Assembly: GCA_965224605.1 (NCBI GenBank) | Contig: CBDCZP010000006.1 | Coordinates: 186,001-250,000, forward strand | Source of the DNA: HyVt-477 sp965224605 | Lineage (GTDB): Bacteria > Pseudomonadota > Gammaproteobacteria > Thiotrichales > Thiotrichaceae | DNA: 64,000 bases | Direction: 5' to 3' | Shown: positions 44,926-53,775 of the stretch, one piece after another | Numbering within the stretch: position 1 is the stretch's first letter | Layout of the letters: the number at the start of each line of letters is the position of its first letter | Position numbers and translations under genes: made by a program | The notes under the pieces: generated by a model | Databases searched by the model: none | What the model was told of the DNA's origin: nothing | The model's input: only the letters and a program-made list of their open reading frames with translations

Positions 44926-45848
44926 ATAGCTTGATTCACAATGAGACTGTTGAAAAAATCTTGAAGCTACTGCCTAAAGGCATTACCGCTGTGCTTGCTA
45001 TTGTTTTAGCGGTGATGCTGGCTTCACTTTTCTGGCTTATTGCTACGCCACAAAGCGATTTACCTACCGCTTCTGTTGCTCAGAAACCTGAAGTTAAGAC
45101 ACCGTCACCCGCAAAGAACTATGGGCAGATGGTAGCCAAGCAACATGTCTTTGGTAAAGAGCCCGTTAAAGTTAAAAACACAGCCCCTAAACCCAAAAAC
45201 ACGATAACTCCTGTTACACGATTAAACCTTGTTTTATACGGGATTGTGGCTAGAGAGGGTCGAAAAAGCTATGCCATTATTGCCAATGGCAAACAAGCCA
45301 AGCAGCAAATTTATGGCATAGGAGAGGAGCCTCAAGCGGGGGTCACAATTGATAGTATTTTACCTAAAAAAGTGATTTTGAGACATGGCGGGAAACTCGA
45401 AGAATTGTTGTTACCTGTTAAGAAGAACGTATCTCGTTCTAATGCCCATCTTCCTTCTATCCCGAATAACGTAGCAAAAGCGGGAAAGATCGGAGCGACA
45501 GCTTTGCCAGTAAATAGCGGTGGAAATAAATTACCTGAAGAAGACCTCGGAGCATTACGGGATACATTGACTAATAATCCTGACAGGCTGCTCGAAATCG
45601 CAAGCATTACTGAGGCAAAAGATAAGGATGGGAATTTGACAGGCTATCGCCTGTCTCCCGGAAAAAATCGCAAGATGTTTAGAAAACTGGGGCTTAGACC
45701 TGGAGACATACTAACTCAGGTCAATGGCATTGTTTTAGATAGTCCTGCAAAGGGACTAATGGTCATGACTGAACTAAGCTCCGCCGCTTCCATTGCTATT
45801 ACCGTTAAACGCGGTGATCAAGAAGTATCCATCGAAAAAAGCTTTTAA
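44922..45848 (+). CDS. gspC: Type II secretion protein GspC
   Basis: A 308-residue inner-membrane protein. A transmembrane helix at about 20-42 is followed by a Pro/Lys-rich linker, the homology region (LNLVLYGIVAREGRKSYAII, about 105-125) that contacts the secretin GspD, and a C-terminal PDZ domain (about 230-305: MFRKLGLRPGDILTQVNGI). GspC selects substrates and bridges to the outer-membrane secretin. No gspD or other gsp gene follows, so the rest must be elsewhere. Four-nt overlap with the epimerase gene. Confidence 0.9.
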   Translation: MNSLIHNETVEKILKLLPKGITAVLAIVLAVMLASLFWLIATPQSDLPTASVAQKPEVKTPSPAKNYGQMVAKQHVFGKEPVKVKNTAPKPKNTITPVTRLNLVLYGIVAREGRKSYAIIANGKQAKQQIYGIGEEPQAGVTIDSILPKKVILRHGGKLEELLLPVKKNVSRSNAHLPSIPNNVAKAGKIGATALPVNSGGNKLPEEDLGALRDTLTNNPDRLLEIASITEAKDKDGNLTGYRLSPGKNRKMFRKLGLRPGDILTQVNGIVLDSPAKGLMVMTELSSAASIAITVKRGDQEVSIEKSF

Positions 45849-46011
45849 GTCCCTCTCCATCGCCATCAGTAATCCCTGAAAACTTCCTGAGTAGGGTCTA
45901 TACTCTTTCATTAATTAGTCATTATATTAGGCTTGCGTTAACAATCCCCTTTATATAACACAAGGTATAATCGGTGCCTTTACCCCTAATATTACAAATA
46001 CTGGAAGTGTT

Positions 46012-46890
46012 GTGCGTAGTAATAACTCCCATGATTTTTTACCAGAATTCAGGTCGGAATTTACGGCTGATCTGAATCATGCAATGGAGCAGTATCCTGT
46101 CTCCTTGCCTGGATGGGCGGTAGTTGATTTGATTCATATAACTGATCATGCGGTGCTTTATCTCGCCAGAAACAAGAAAAACAAACAAGCCGTTATAAAA
46201 CGTTTTAATTACAGCATTACCCATCTTGAAGATCAGCATATTCACGATTTTATAGAAACAGTTGATGCGATTAGAGCTATTGGTTTTGGTGGCTTGGTCG
46301 ATATTTACCACACTGGATTGTCCAGTGATGCTTTCTATTTATTAATGGAATATTTAGGTAACGGCAATCTGGCTCAGATTATTAGCATTGGCCTTGAAGA
46401 AGTCAGTTTGCAACAGCGCCATGACTGGTTTCAGGATATTTTAATTTCGGTAGGGACATTACATGATGCAGGTCTGTTACACCGCGACTTGAAACCTTCT
46501 AATGTCATGTTTCGGGATAATAATGAATTGGTTTTGGTGGACTGCGGCATTGAATCCGACTGGTTAATAAAAACGGGATTTATCAGTGAAGGAGAAGTTT
46601 ACTGCACTCCTAATTATGTGAGTCCTGAACGAGCAGCTGGCGAATCTTGTGATGTTCGAGCAGAAATTTATAGTTTGGGTGCTATGTTTTATGAGCTATT
46701 AACAGGTAGTAAACCCTATGAAGCCACTAACATGGTAGGTTTAATGAAGCGCCATGCATTGGCGCCCATACCTCAGTTACCTAAAGAATCAATGCGCTAT
46801 CAAAAAGTACTTAACAAGATGCTTGCTAAGCATCCTGATGGGAGATACCAGTCAATTGATGAAGCTCTGGATGACTTGTATTTCGTGTAG
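46012..46890 (+). CDS. Small soluble Ser/Thr protein kinase
   Basis: A 292-residue eukaryotic-like kinase domain without membrane helix or sensor domain. The glycine-rich loop is degenerate. The catalytic Lys is in AVIKRF, the catalytic loop HRDLKPSN (about 160) is intact, the metal motif reads DCG instead of DFG, and SPERAAG and YSLGAMFYELLTG mark the C-lobe. It is probably active but with a variant DFG. GTG start with GGAAG upstream. The gene between gspC and the lipoprotein is not obviously linked to either, and no phosphatase or FHA gene is nearby. Confidence 0.88.
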   Translation: MRSNNSHDFLPEFRSEFTADLNHAMEQYPVSLPGWAVVDLIHITDHAVLYLARNKKNKQAVIKRFNYSITHLEDQHIHDFIETVDAIRAIGFGGLVDIYHTGLSSDAFYLLMEYLGNGNLAQIISIGLEEVSLQQRHDWFQDILISVGTLHDAGLLHRDLKPSNVMFRDNNELVLVDCGIESDWLIKTGFISEGEVYCTPNYVSPERAAGESCDVRAEIYSLGAMFYELLTGSKPYEATNMVGLMKRHALAPIPQLPKESMRYQKVLNKMLAKHPDGRYQSIDEALDDLYFV

Positions 46891-47123
46891 CCTTGCTTAG
46901 AAAGATCATCGCCTTATATTCAACGGTTCAGGGTGTTTGCCTAATTATTACTTAACTTATGTGCGGTGTTTTTACTTCTTATTGGGTGATTTTTAGATAA
47001 CCAGCTGAAATTGTATACAAAATATAAATAGCTTCCAGCTTACTTTTTTTGAGATATCTTCTAGTCATCTGCACTGTTAAGCGCTATACTTGTAGCAATG
47101 TACTAACAATCAGGTGTAACTCT
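46891..47123. other. Kinase to lipoprotein spacer
   Basis: About 230 bases between the kinase stop and the LysM lipoprotein ATG. No repeat or RNA gene is evident; an in-frame upstream extension from 47049 is probably leader. Confidence 0.3.
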
Positions 47124-47903
47124 ATGGATATCAAAGTAAAAGTTTTTTTAATTGTTTCTTTATCAGCACTATTTGTAGCAGGTTGTTCTACTACGGATAC
47201 AAACGGCCGCTATGCCTTTGGGCAACAAGCCGCTGATCCCGATAAGAAAGGTCTTACACATACACATAATGGTGTCGCACATACCCACCCGCTGCCTGAG
47301 GGAGGTTTAAGTCATTCGCATAATTACAACCCCGGCAACGCGATGAGCACCAACCCTAAAACATGTGCCCCATGCCGAGCTGGAACGACAAGAGTTGTAA
47401 CCATTCCTCCTGCACAAGGTGGTGGTTCACAAAACAGTGCCAACAGTCATTCGCACAATGGTAGAAGGCATAGTCATCCGCTTCCTGCATCGGGTACCAA
47501 CCACACTCATAATCAGACTCAACAGCAGCAAGATACAGTACGTTATGATTACGGTAGCTCTACTTCAGCTGGAAATAATTATAATTATTATAACGGTGGT
47601 TCAAAAGGCGTTGCCCATAGTCATGGAGCTAAATCACATACCCATGTATTGCCAGCATCGGGTAATAGTCATAGCCATAACCAAGGCTCTACAAGCATAG
47701 GTGCCGGGTTTACCGACTTTGCTAATGGCGGCGGTGCTGGTGGTTGTGATACTGCTAGTGGAAATTATTATGTGGTAAAGAAGAGTGAAGGGATTTATCG
47801 AGCAGCAGTCAATAGCGGTGTTAAACAGGCAGATGTTATACGCTTAAATAACCTTCCTATTGGATCCACCATTCATCCTGGCCAATGTTTAAGGGTTAGA
47901 TAA
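47124..47903 (+). CDS. Histidine-repeat LysM lipoprotein
   Basis: A 259-residue lipoprotein (lipobox LFVAGC, Cys21). Three 22-residue repeats (46-67, 109-130, 165-186) share the pattern HxH[NG]x3HxH[PV]LPxxGxxHxHN, so each holds six His and a central LP turn. A CAPC pair sits at 81-84. A C-terminal LysM domain (about 213-259) should hold it to peptidoglycan. The His arrangement strongly suggests metal (Zn, Cu or Ni) binding at the cell wall or outer membrane; that role is inferred. The frame extends upstream to 47049, but ATG 47124 has CAGGTG before it and starts the signal peptide. I do not know a named family for the repeat. Confidence 0.85.
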   Translation: MDIKVKVFLIVSLSALFVAGCSTTDTNGRYAFGQQAADPDKKGLTHTHNGVAHTHPLPEGGLSHSHNYNPGNAMSTNPKTCAPCRAGTTRVVTIPPAQGGGSQNSANSHSHNGRRHSHPLPASGTNHTHNQTQQQQDTVRYDYGSSTSAGNNYNYYNGGSKGVAHSHGAKSHTHVLPASGNSHSHNQGSTSIGAGFTDFANGGGAGGCDTASGNYYVVKKSEGIYRAAVNSGVKQADVIRLNNLPIGSTIHPGQCLRVR

Positions 47904-47925
47904 CTTAAATCATTTTCCCGGAAGT

Positions 47926-48075
47926 GAGCCTTCAGAGGGTGTGCAAGTATTAAGAAAAATCTCATTTGTAGGGTGTGCCGAGGTACGAGGCGCACCATAA
48001 GTTGTTGATTCATGGTGCGCCTCCTTCGTCGGCACACCCTACATAAGGAATACTTGCACAGTCTATTCAGGCTTG
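47926..48075. mobile_element. MITE-like element, copy 2 (with nested repeat)
   Basis: Left arm GAGCCTTCAGAGGGTGTGCAAGTATT (47926-47951, in parts) and right arm GGAATACTTGCACAGTCTATTCAGGCTTG (48047-48075) match the arms of the copy at 34740-34917. The interior is shorter and mostly occupied by a different hairpin repeat, suggesting one repeat entered or replaced the core of the other. Confidence 0.7.
47967..48043. repeat. Hairpin repeat nested in the MITE-like element
   Basis: A 77-bp imperfect palindrome: TGTAGGGTGTGCCGA (47967-47981) against TCGGCACACCCTACA (48029-48043), with inner GGCGCACCAT/ATGGTGCGCC. Similar ends occur at 20474-20502 and 57455-57534. Confidence 0.75.
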
Positions 48076-48172
48076 CCATACGCCGCTTGAAATCAGCACC
48101 TTAGGGAAACACTTCCATAGGATTTGGACTCTATCAGTTGTCTCCTTAAGGAAACACACTGAATAAGTCCTA

Positions 48173-48207
48173 AAAAAATAGACTGCATTTTGCAGTCTAT
48201 TTTTTTG
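48173..48207. terminator. Strong bidirectional terminator
   Basis: AAAAAAATAGACTGCA, loop TTT, then TGCAGTCTATTTTTTT: a perfect stem flanked by A7 and T7. It lies 57 nt before the M20 gene and 270 nt after the LysM lipoprotein gene. Confidence 0.9.
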
Positions 48208-48264
48208 CCTGAATTTTTCTGATCTATTACAATATTTGAAATAGCAGACTAAGCAGGTGGACAT

Positions 48265-49446
48265 GTGCAACCCATAAAAAACCAATCACCGTTACACCAA
48301 AACATGACGAAATGGCGGCATTGGTTACATCAACGCCCTGAACTCAGTTTTAAAGAAAACCTGACCAGTGATTACATCGCTGAGATATTAATTGCACATG
48401 ACATAGAGATTCATCGTGGCCTCGCGATCACGGGTATTGTGGCAACAGTGCATGGCGCTCACACAGGTAAAGCCATAGGTTTACGTGCTGATATGGACGC
48501 CCTGCCACTACAAGAACTAAACGAATTCGAGTACAAATCCCAACATGACGGCTGTATGCATGCCTGTGGTCACGATGGACATACCACCATGTTGCTCGGT
48601 GCTGCGGTTTATCTAAAAGAACACAATGATTTCGTAGGCACAGTACATTTTATCTTTCAACCCGCTGAAGAGGGTGGCGCGGGAGGTCGGGTCATGGTCG
48701 AAGAAGGCTTGTTTGATTTATTTCCCTGCTCTGCAGTTTTTGGTATGCACAACTGGCCTGGTTTACCGGTGGGTACATTCGCTGTGCATAACCGTGAAGT
48801 CATGGCTGCGGTTGACACTCTGTTTATCGACATCAAAGGCAAGGGTGGACATGCCGCCATGCCGGATCAATTGATTGACCCAGTACTCACCGGGGCACAA
48901 GTCATCACCGCTTTGCAATCCGTAGTTTCACGAAACCTTTCACCCGTTGCGCCGGAAGAATCGGCGGTTATTAGTATTACCGTGGTAAATGCAGGAGAAG
49001 CATCCAATGTTATGCCCGATACAATGCAACTCAAAGGTACGTTACGCTACTTTGATAATACTATTGGCGATCACATAAAAAAACGCATAAAAAGCATTAT
49101 TACTCATACCTGTGAAGCTATGGGCGCAAAGGGCACTCTTCGTATCAAACCGGGTTATCCCGCCACCATCAATACACCCATCCATGCACAGAAATGTGCT
49201 GAAGTAGTTAATAAACTCGTCAATAAAGACGCATTGAAACGTGATTTAGCACCGAGCATGGGAGCTGAAGACTTCGCCTATCTGCTTAATGCTTGCGAAG
49301 GGGCTTATATCTGGATTGGTAATGGAGAAGGATCTACAACAGAAGGAGGCTGTATGCTGCATAACACCCACTATGATTTTAATGATGAAATATTACCACT
49401 GGGGGCTAGTTATTGGGTAGAGTTAGTACGTAGCGTACTCATCTAG
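48265..49446 (+). CDS. M20 family amidohydrolase (HipO-type)
   Basis: A 393-residue binuclear metallohydrolase of the hippurate/N-acyl amino acid amidohydrolase group. Visible motifs: HQRPELSF (about 27), LRADMDALPLQE (about 73), HACGHDGHTTMLLG (about 94-107), FQPAEEGGAGG and a lid domain around KGKGGHAAMPDQLIDP. The C-terminal SMGAEDFAY is intact. It cleaves an N-acyl amino acid; the physiological substrate is unknown. GTG start with AGGTGG upstream. Transcription starts after the strong terminator. Confidence 0.92.
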   Translation: MQPIKNQSPLHQNMTKWRHWLHQRPELSFKENLTSDYIAEILIAHDIEIHRGLAITGIVATVHGAHTGKAIGLRADMDALPLQELNEFEYKSQHDGCMHACGHDGHTTMLLGAAVYLKEHNDFVGTVHFIFQPAEEGGAGGRVMVEEGLFDLFPCSAVFGMHNWPGLPVGTFAVHNREVMAAVDTLFIDIKGKGGHAAMPDQLIDPVLTGAQVITALQSVVSRNLSPVAPEESAVISITVVNAGEASNVMPDTMQLKGTLRYFDNTIGDHIKKRIKSIITHTCEAMGAKGTLRIKPGYPATINTPIHAQKCAEVVNKLVNKDALKRDLAPSMGAEDFAYLLNACEGAYIWIGNGEGSTTEGGCMLHNTHYDFNDEILPLGASYWVELVRSVLI

Positions 49447-49582
49447 CATTCCGTTAGTTTAGATTGAATAGCTCTCCAAACTCTTTCTCAGACAAGTCTG
49501 AGGCTCCTTTTTGTAATGTCTTTTTGGGAGCTATTAGAGAAACGCTATCTGATGTGATAATGAACTACTGGAGATTATAAAA

Positions 49583-50590
49583 ATGAGAATAATACAACAC
49601 CTCACAATAAGCATCTTTCTATTCACTTTCCTACTTTTTTATCAAACGTCATACGCTTTTGAAAAACGCACAGAAAAGGTGTCGTCTGCTGAAGCTTCTA
49701 AGTTCTCTAAAGCTCAACTAAGTCTTGAAAAAATACATCATGACAGGCAGGAAAGAAGCTACTATTTACACCTGCCAAATGATTTACCCCACAACCGTAA
49801 ACCAGCTACTAATTTACCTCTCATATTAGTTCTACATGGTGGGGGAAAAGCGGATGGAGATGAAACTGCCAAACATACGGGTTATAACACCCTTGCTGAC
49901 AAACACGGTTTTATAGTAGCGTACCCAAACGGTTTAAACGCGCAATGGAATGATGGTCGCGGCAAAACTTATCGAAATACAAACAATGCCTCAACGGATG
50001 ATGTGGGCTTTATTTCTGTGTTAATCGACACCCTTATTCGTGACTATAAAGCGGATGCTAACAGAGTCTATGTTACTGGGCTTTCAAATGGCGGCATGAT
50101 GACGCTTAGGCTAGGTTGTGAACTTAGTTCCAAGCTTGCTGCTATTGCACCCGTTATTGCCAATATTCCGCAAAACATAATCGGCAAATGTAAACCTGAT
50201 TCTCCACTTCCGGTTTTAATCATGAATGGAACCAATGATCCTCTGGTTCCCTGGAATGGAGGTGATGTTAAGTTTTTCCGCAAGAAAATGGGGAAAGTGG
50301 TGTCTACCAGAGAAACAGTGAAGTTTTGGGTGAAACACAATCAATGTAATCCAGTTCCAAGTAGAAGAGCAGTGCCCAATACAGATAAAACAGATCATTC
50401 GAAGATAGTGGTAACAACTTATAGCTGTAGAAATAAAAACAATGAAGTGGTTTTATATGCAGTTCACGGAGGAGGACATGCTTTCCCGGGTAGTAATACA
50501 CGTGATTTACCGCGCATTCTGGGAAGAAAAAATAAAGATATAAAAGGTGCTGATGTAATCTGGAAGTTCTTTAAGCGTCATTCAAGATAA
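49583..50590 (+). CDS. Secreted esterase, PHB depolymerase/feruloyl esterase (LpqC) family
   Basis: A 335-residue secreted alpha/beta hydrolase. Signal peptide about 1-25. The oxyanion motif LVLHGGGKADGDE is followed by the nucleophile GLSNGGMM (Ser near 170), Asp in NGTNDPLVPW and the catalytic His in HGGGHAFPG. A lipase-box GxSxG and the NDG sequence fit PHB depolymerase/esterase relatives. It should be exported and cut polyesters or feruloyl/acetyl esters; the substrate is not determined. Stands alone. Confidence 0.88.
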   Translation: MRIIQHLTISIFLFTFLLFYQTSYAFEKRTEKVSSAEASKFSKAQLSLEKIHHDRQERSYYLHLPNDLPHNRKPATNLPLILVLHGGGKADGDETAKHTGYNTLADKHGFIVAYPNGLNAQWNDGRGKTYRNTNNASTDDVGFISVLIDTLIRDYKADANRVYVTGLSNGGMMTLRLGCELSSKLAAIAPVIANIPQNIIGKCKPDSPLPVLIMNGTNDPLVPWNGGDVKFFRKKMGKVVSTRETVKFWVKHNQCNPVPSRRAVPNTDKTDHSKIVVTTYSCRNKNNEVVLYAVHGGGHAFPGSNTRDLPRILGRKNKDIKGADVIWKFFKRHSR

Positions 50591-50703
50591 TATCTTCTGT
50601 AAGAATCATCTTATCTAAAGGTGTAGGAATGAAAACACTCCACACTGTATAAGTTTTCCTGATTGCCCACTTGTTTAAGCTTAATCTAAATATTGTGCAC
50701 GAG

Positions 50704-50770
50704 TTCCGCACCCTTCGACAGGCTCAGGGTACTGCCATGCAGCGTCCTGATCCTGTCGAAGGGTACGGAA
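50704..50770. repeat. Dispersed palindromic repeat
   Basis: TTCCGCACCCTTCGACAGGCTCAGG (in part) pairs with CCTGATCCTGTCGAAGGGTACGGAA. The CCCTTCGACAGG core is a widespread intergenic repeat type. It lies between the esterase and the convergent secreted-unknown gene and could act as a terminator. Confidence 0.7.
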
Positions 50771-50817
50771 GATTGGCACTTACATTAGCTTAGACAGATG
50801 GATAATCAGGTAAGTTT

Positions 50818-51702
50818 TTATCTCCAATTATATCTTGGTGGTGGTGGCGCATAAGCACCACGTTCATGCTCTTCATACGGCCAGAAACGATTATTGGGCT
50901 TCTTGTAATAATTGGAATGACACTGAATAACGTTGTGTTTACACAATGTGTCGCGCCATTCATATTTGTAGAAATACTTCGCTGCCACTGTTGATTTCGG
51001 ACGGAAATTCACACGTACAGAGGCAGAATGCTCTTCATGTCCGTAACCTGTACCCGCCGCTTCATCAGCGTTGGCACTGCGTCGTTTTGCCTGTGGTGCC
51101 GCTTTGTTGGAATAATAATCAGGGGAATATTGATACTGTGGTTTCTCTTCATAGACTGCCGCTGCAATCACTCCCATTGCTGAGCGATCACCCCAGGCTG
51201 CTGCGTATGAATCACCGGATGCGGTGAAATAAAAGCGATTGACACTATTTTTTCCCGTGCGCCACCCTTTGTAGGTTGCTGATTGATGTGGCGCTAGTAC
51301 ATACATGCGTTCATGATTTTGTAGATTGGATTTTTTGCCGGAAATAATATTTCTGCCATCCACTGCAATGACAACCGCAATACGTTTATTGGTGCGATTA
51401 CGCACACGTATTTTGTAATTCTGACCTTTTTTTGCCTCTAAATATGCACGACGAGATTTATAACCATTGCGATGTTGGTGTTTGGCAAAACGACGTCCAC
51501 GGTCATTTATGATTTCAATACTGACAGGATTGTTACGCCGATGTTCATAATGGCGCGTAGCCTGAGGGGAATGGTTACCACCCGACTCCCATCCATATTG
51601 ATCGGTAGCGCATGCGACTTGTGAAAATAGCATACCCGTTAGTAACAAAAGCCCGGATGCCCCAGAGGTTTTTCGAAAATGGGTTGTTTTTAGAAAGCCC
51701 AT
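50818..51702 (-). CDS. Secreted basic protein of unknown function
   Basis: 294 residues with a signal peptide (about 1-32, ending QVACA). The mature part is basic and Tyr/Arg/His-rich at both ends, with a conserved-looking middle (IRVRNRTNKRIAVVIAVDGRN and MYVLAPHQSATYKGW, then MGVIAAAVYEE) that resembles a beta-sandwich hypothetical-protein family found in marine gammaproteobacteria. No catalytic motif is evident. Low-complexity C-terminus ends PPPPRYNW. It could be an envelope or matrix protein. I do not recognise a named family. Confidence 0.75.
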   Translation of the reverse strand: MGFLKTTHFRKTSGASGLLLLTGMLFSQVACATDQYGWESGGNHSPQATRHYEHRRNNPVSIEIINDRGRRFAKHQHRNGYKSRRAYLEAKKGQNYKIRVRNRTNKRIAVVIAVDGRNIISGKKSNLQNHERMYVLAPHQSATYKGWRTGKNSVNRFYFTASGDSYAAAWGDRSAMGVIAAAVYEEKPQYQYSPDYYSNKAAPQAKRRSANADEAAGTGYGHEEHSASVRVNFRPKSTVAAKYFYKYEWRDTLCKHNVIQCHSNYYKKPNNRFWPYEEHERGAYAPPPPRYNWR

Positions 51703-51835
51703 AATATTCTCCTTATTTTAATAATTGTCTATTTTGTGTGTAACAACGTGTTACAAAGCGATAGACCGGAGATATAAGACTTGGTTCCCACCCGTTTATT
51801 TTTTGTGCTATTCAATTGCAGGTTGGGAAATATCG

Positions 51836-52324
51836 CTACTTGTGCCAGTTGGATATAATTGAATCAATATGGTTAACAAGTTTTAAAAGGCTTTCTTCGC
51901 TGTTACCACTGGCTACAATAAGCGAGGCACGGTTAGCTATATGCTGATAAAGCGCATCTTGTGTAGATGCGGTATAAACACCTTCCAGCTTACCCATCCA
52001 CTGCAAACCTTCTGCTTGATGGTCGTTGCGATGTTCACCCAAACTGGCTTGACGATTGATAACGATAATGGGTGTACCTTGTTCTTTGGCACTAATAATA
52101 TTTCCCATGCCGGCATGGGAAATAAAAACACTGGCTTGCTGTATTTTTTCATTATATTCATCAAGACCAAGAAAGCGTTGACTCTGTATATGTCGAGGCT
52201 TGTATTCACCGTCACCTAACTGTGCAAATACTTCTTCTTCGTGAGTGTGGGTACTTGCCCATTCATCCATATACTGGATAAGGCGATCGAAGGGAAATTG
52301 CGTTCCTGTTGCTACGAAAATCAC
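51836..52324 (-). CDS. Glycosyltransferase catalytic subunit, PssE/Alg13-like
   Basis: A 162-residue half-enzyme of GT28 type. It matches the C-terminal half of a GT-B fold: MIFVATGTQFPFDRL at the start and SHAGMGNIISAKEQGTPIIVI, the donor-binding loop. Such proteins act with a membrane-anchored partner (PssD/Alg14), which is the next gene upstream here, overlapping by 4 nt. It probably adds a sugar (Glc or GlcA-like) to a lipid carrier in polysaccharide assembly. Confidence 0.88.
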   Translation of the reverse strand: MIFVATGTQFPFDRLIQYMDEWASTHTHEEEVFAQLGDGEYKPRHIQSQRFLGLDEYNEKIQQASVFISHAGMGNIISAKEQGTPIIVINRQASLGEHRNDHQAEGLQWMGKLEGVYTASTQDALYQHIANRASLIVASGNSEESLLKLVNHIDSIISNWHK

Positions 52325-52785
52325 AGTACTGAGCCTTTATGTAATATCGTTTTGCCATCACTCAAGGGTTCCCATTGGGTGATAACCACATCAGCATGTG
52401 CCTTGATCATTCTGCCAGAGCGTGAAAGTTGCTGCACATTGGCGATACTGTCTATCCAGATGGTTTTTATACCTAGATATTTACCCAGTAAAATCGCCAC
52501 GACACCCGGTGCTGCACCCGTTGAAATAATGGTTTGTGGGCGTTCTTTAATAAACAGGTAAAGCATTTGAAACGCTAAGGGAATAAGCATGGGTTTATTA
52601 TCCGCACTCACATCAAGGATGTTATGAACCGTGCGCTCACCTTGCTTCTTGAGCTGATATTGGCTGCGCGGGGAGGCATAAACAACAGGATGCTTTTCTT
52701 CGAGCATATTACAAATCTTGTTAAGCTGCACCCAGTGACCACCGGGAGAGGAGACCGCTAATATTTTTCCTGTTTTCCACATCAT
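52321..52785 (-). CDS. Glycosyltransferase anchor subunit, PssD/Alg14-like
   Basis: A 154-residue partner of the PssE-like protein. It has SSPGGHWVQLNKI near the N-terminus, a hydrophobic stretch with the TIISTGAAPGVVAILLGKYLG motif, and WIDSIANVQQLS. This is the N-terminal half of the GT-B fold, holding the acceptor and membrane side. It is 21 nt after the methyltransferase gene, which suggests one operon. Confidence 0.88.
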   Translation of the reverse strand: MMWKTGKILAVSSPGGHWVQLNKICNMLEEKHPVVYASPRSQYQLKKQGERTVHNILDVSADNKPMLIPLAFQMLYLFIKERPQTIISTGAAPGVVAILLGKYLGIKTIWIDSIANVQQLSRSGRMIKAHADVVITQWEPLSDGKTILHKGSVL

Positions 52786-52806
52786 TGATTAATAGAGGTC
52801 ATGCTT

Positions 52807-53757
52807 TTATGCTTTGCTAAGGTAGAAGCAAGCCTGATCACCTTGGTTTTCTTTATTGAGTTTAGTCGAGCGCTCTTCATAACCGGCTATATGGTTTTTT
52901 GTAAAAGGCGATGCCGCAACACTAACAGCATAGGATTTTTCGTCATGTAGCGCGATATCTCTTTTATATTGCTCGCTACCCCAGAACTGAAACGCGAAAG
53001 AATCATAGACTACATGATCGATTTTCATGTCGACTTGTTTGGCTAGATACTCCATGCTTTTTATAGAATGCAAAAACAGATGTCTGGGTGCATCTAATTG
53101 TACCCAGTCAGTGCCATAATTCTTCCAAGCCCATGAGCTAACCGTTGGCACACGAATTAAACACGTTCCGCCTTCATTCAATCGCTTTGCAACAGATTGC
53201 AGGACTTCCAGTTGATCCTCAACGTGTTCAAAGGAATGATGGAACATGATCAAATCCCAGTTGCCTTCTACTTCATGAATAGTTTGTTTTATGATTTTAA
53301 GGTTATTTTTATATTCAACGTCTGCCTCATTAAATGGATCAGCACCTTGCACCTGTTTAAAACCCGCTTCTTTTAGCGAATACAGCAGATGTCCTGCCCC
53401 ACACCCTACATCTAAAATGGCTGAATGTTTATTTATCTTGGCAGGTCTCAGGGTGGCTATTTTGGCTTCTGGATTAGCTAATGAAAGTATTGCCCCTAAA
53501 ATACTTTTGCCAGTAGCCGCATAATAATCACGTCGCGCCAATAAAAACTGTTTGATACCGGTTGGAAAGCCCACATCAGAATAGGAATAATAATCTTTGG
53601 GATAATACTCAGGCAGGTTGTCGGGAACCGTCTCAAGCTGCAAGCATTGGCAACTAGCGCACTGAAAATAGTCGTGTAGATCACGATAGCCCAGCATCAT
53701 TTCTTTTGCTTGATAGTGATCGTTATTTTCTGTATTACCGCAGATTTTACATTTCAT
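52807..53757 (-). CDS. SAM-dependent methyltransferase with N-terminal zinc ribbon
   Basis: About 316 residues. A zinc ribbon opens the protein (CKICGN and QCASCQCL), followed by a class I methyltransferase domain: ILDVGCGAGHLLYSL (about 117), FHHSFEHVEDQLEVL and RVPTVSSWAW. The combination resembles sugar C- or O-methyltransferases of polysaccharide loci. ATG 53757 is preferred over the in-frame GTG at 53772. Neighbours on both sides are polysaccharide genes. Confidence 0.85.
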   Translation of the reverse strand: MKCKICGNTENNDHYQAKEMMLGYRDLHDYFQCASCQCLQLETVPDNLPEYYPKDYYSYSDVGFPTGIKQFLLARRDYYAATGKSILGAILSLANPEAKIATLRPAKINKHSAILDVGCGAGHLLYSLKEAGFKQVQGADPFNEADVEYKNNLKIIKQTIHEVEGNWDLIMFHHSFEHVEDQLEVLQSVAKRLNEGGTCLIRVPTVSSWAWKNYGTDWVQLDAPRHLFLHSIKSMEYLAKQVDMKIDHVVYDSFAFQFWGSEQYKRDIALHDEKSYAVSVAASPFTKNHIAGYEERSTKLNKENQGDQACFYLSKA

Positions 53758-53775
53758 AGTGATATTCAGCACTTG

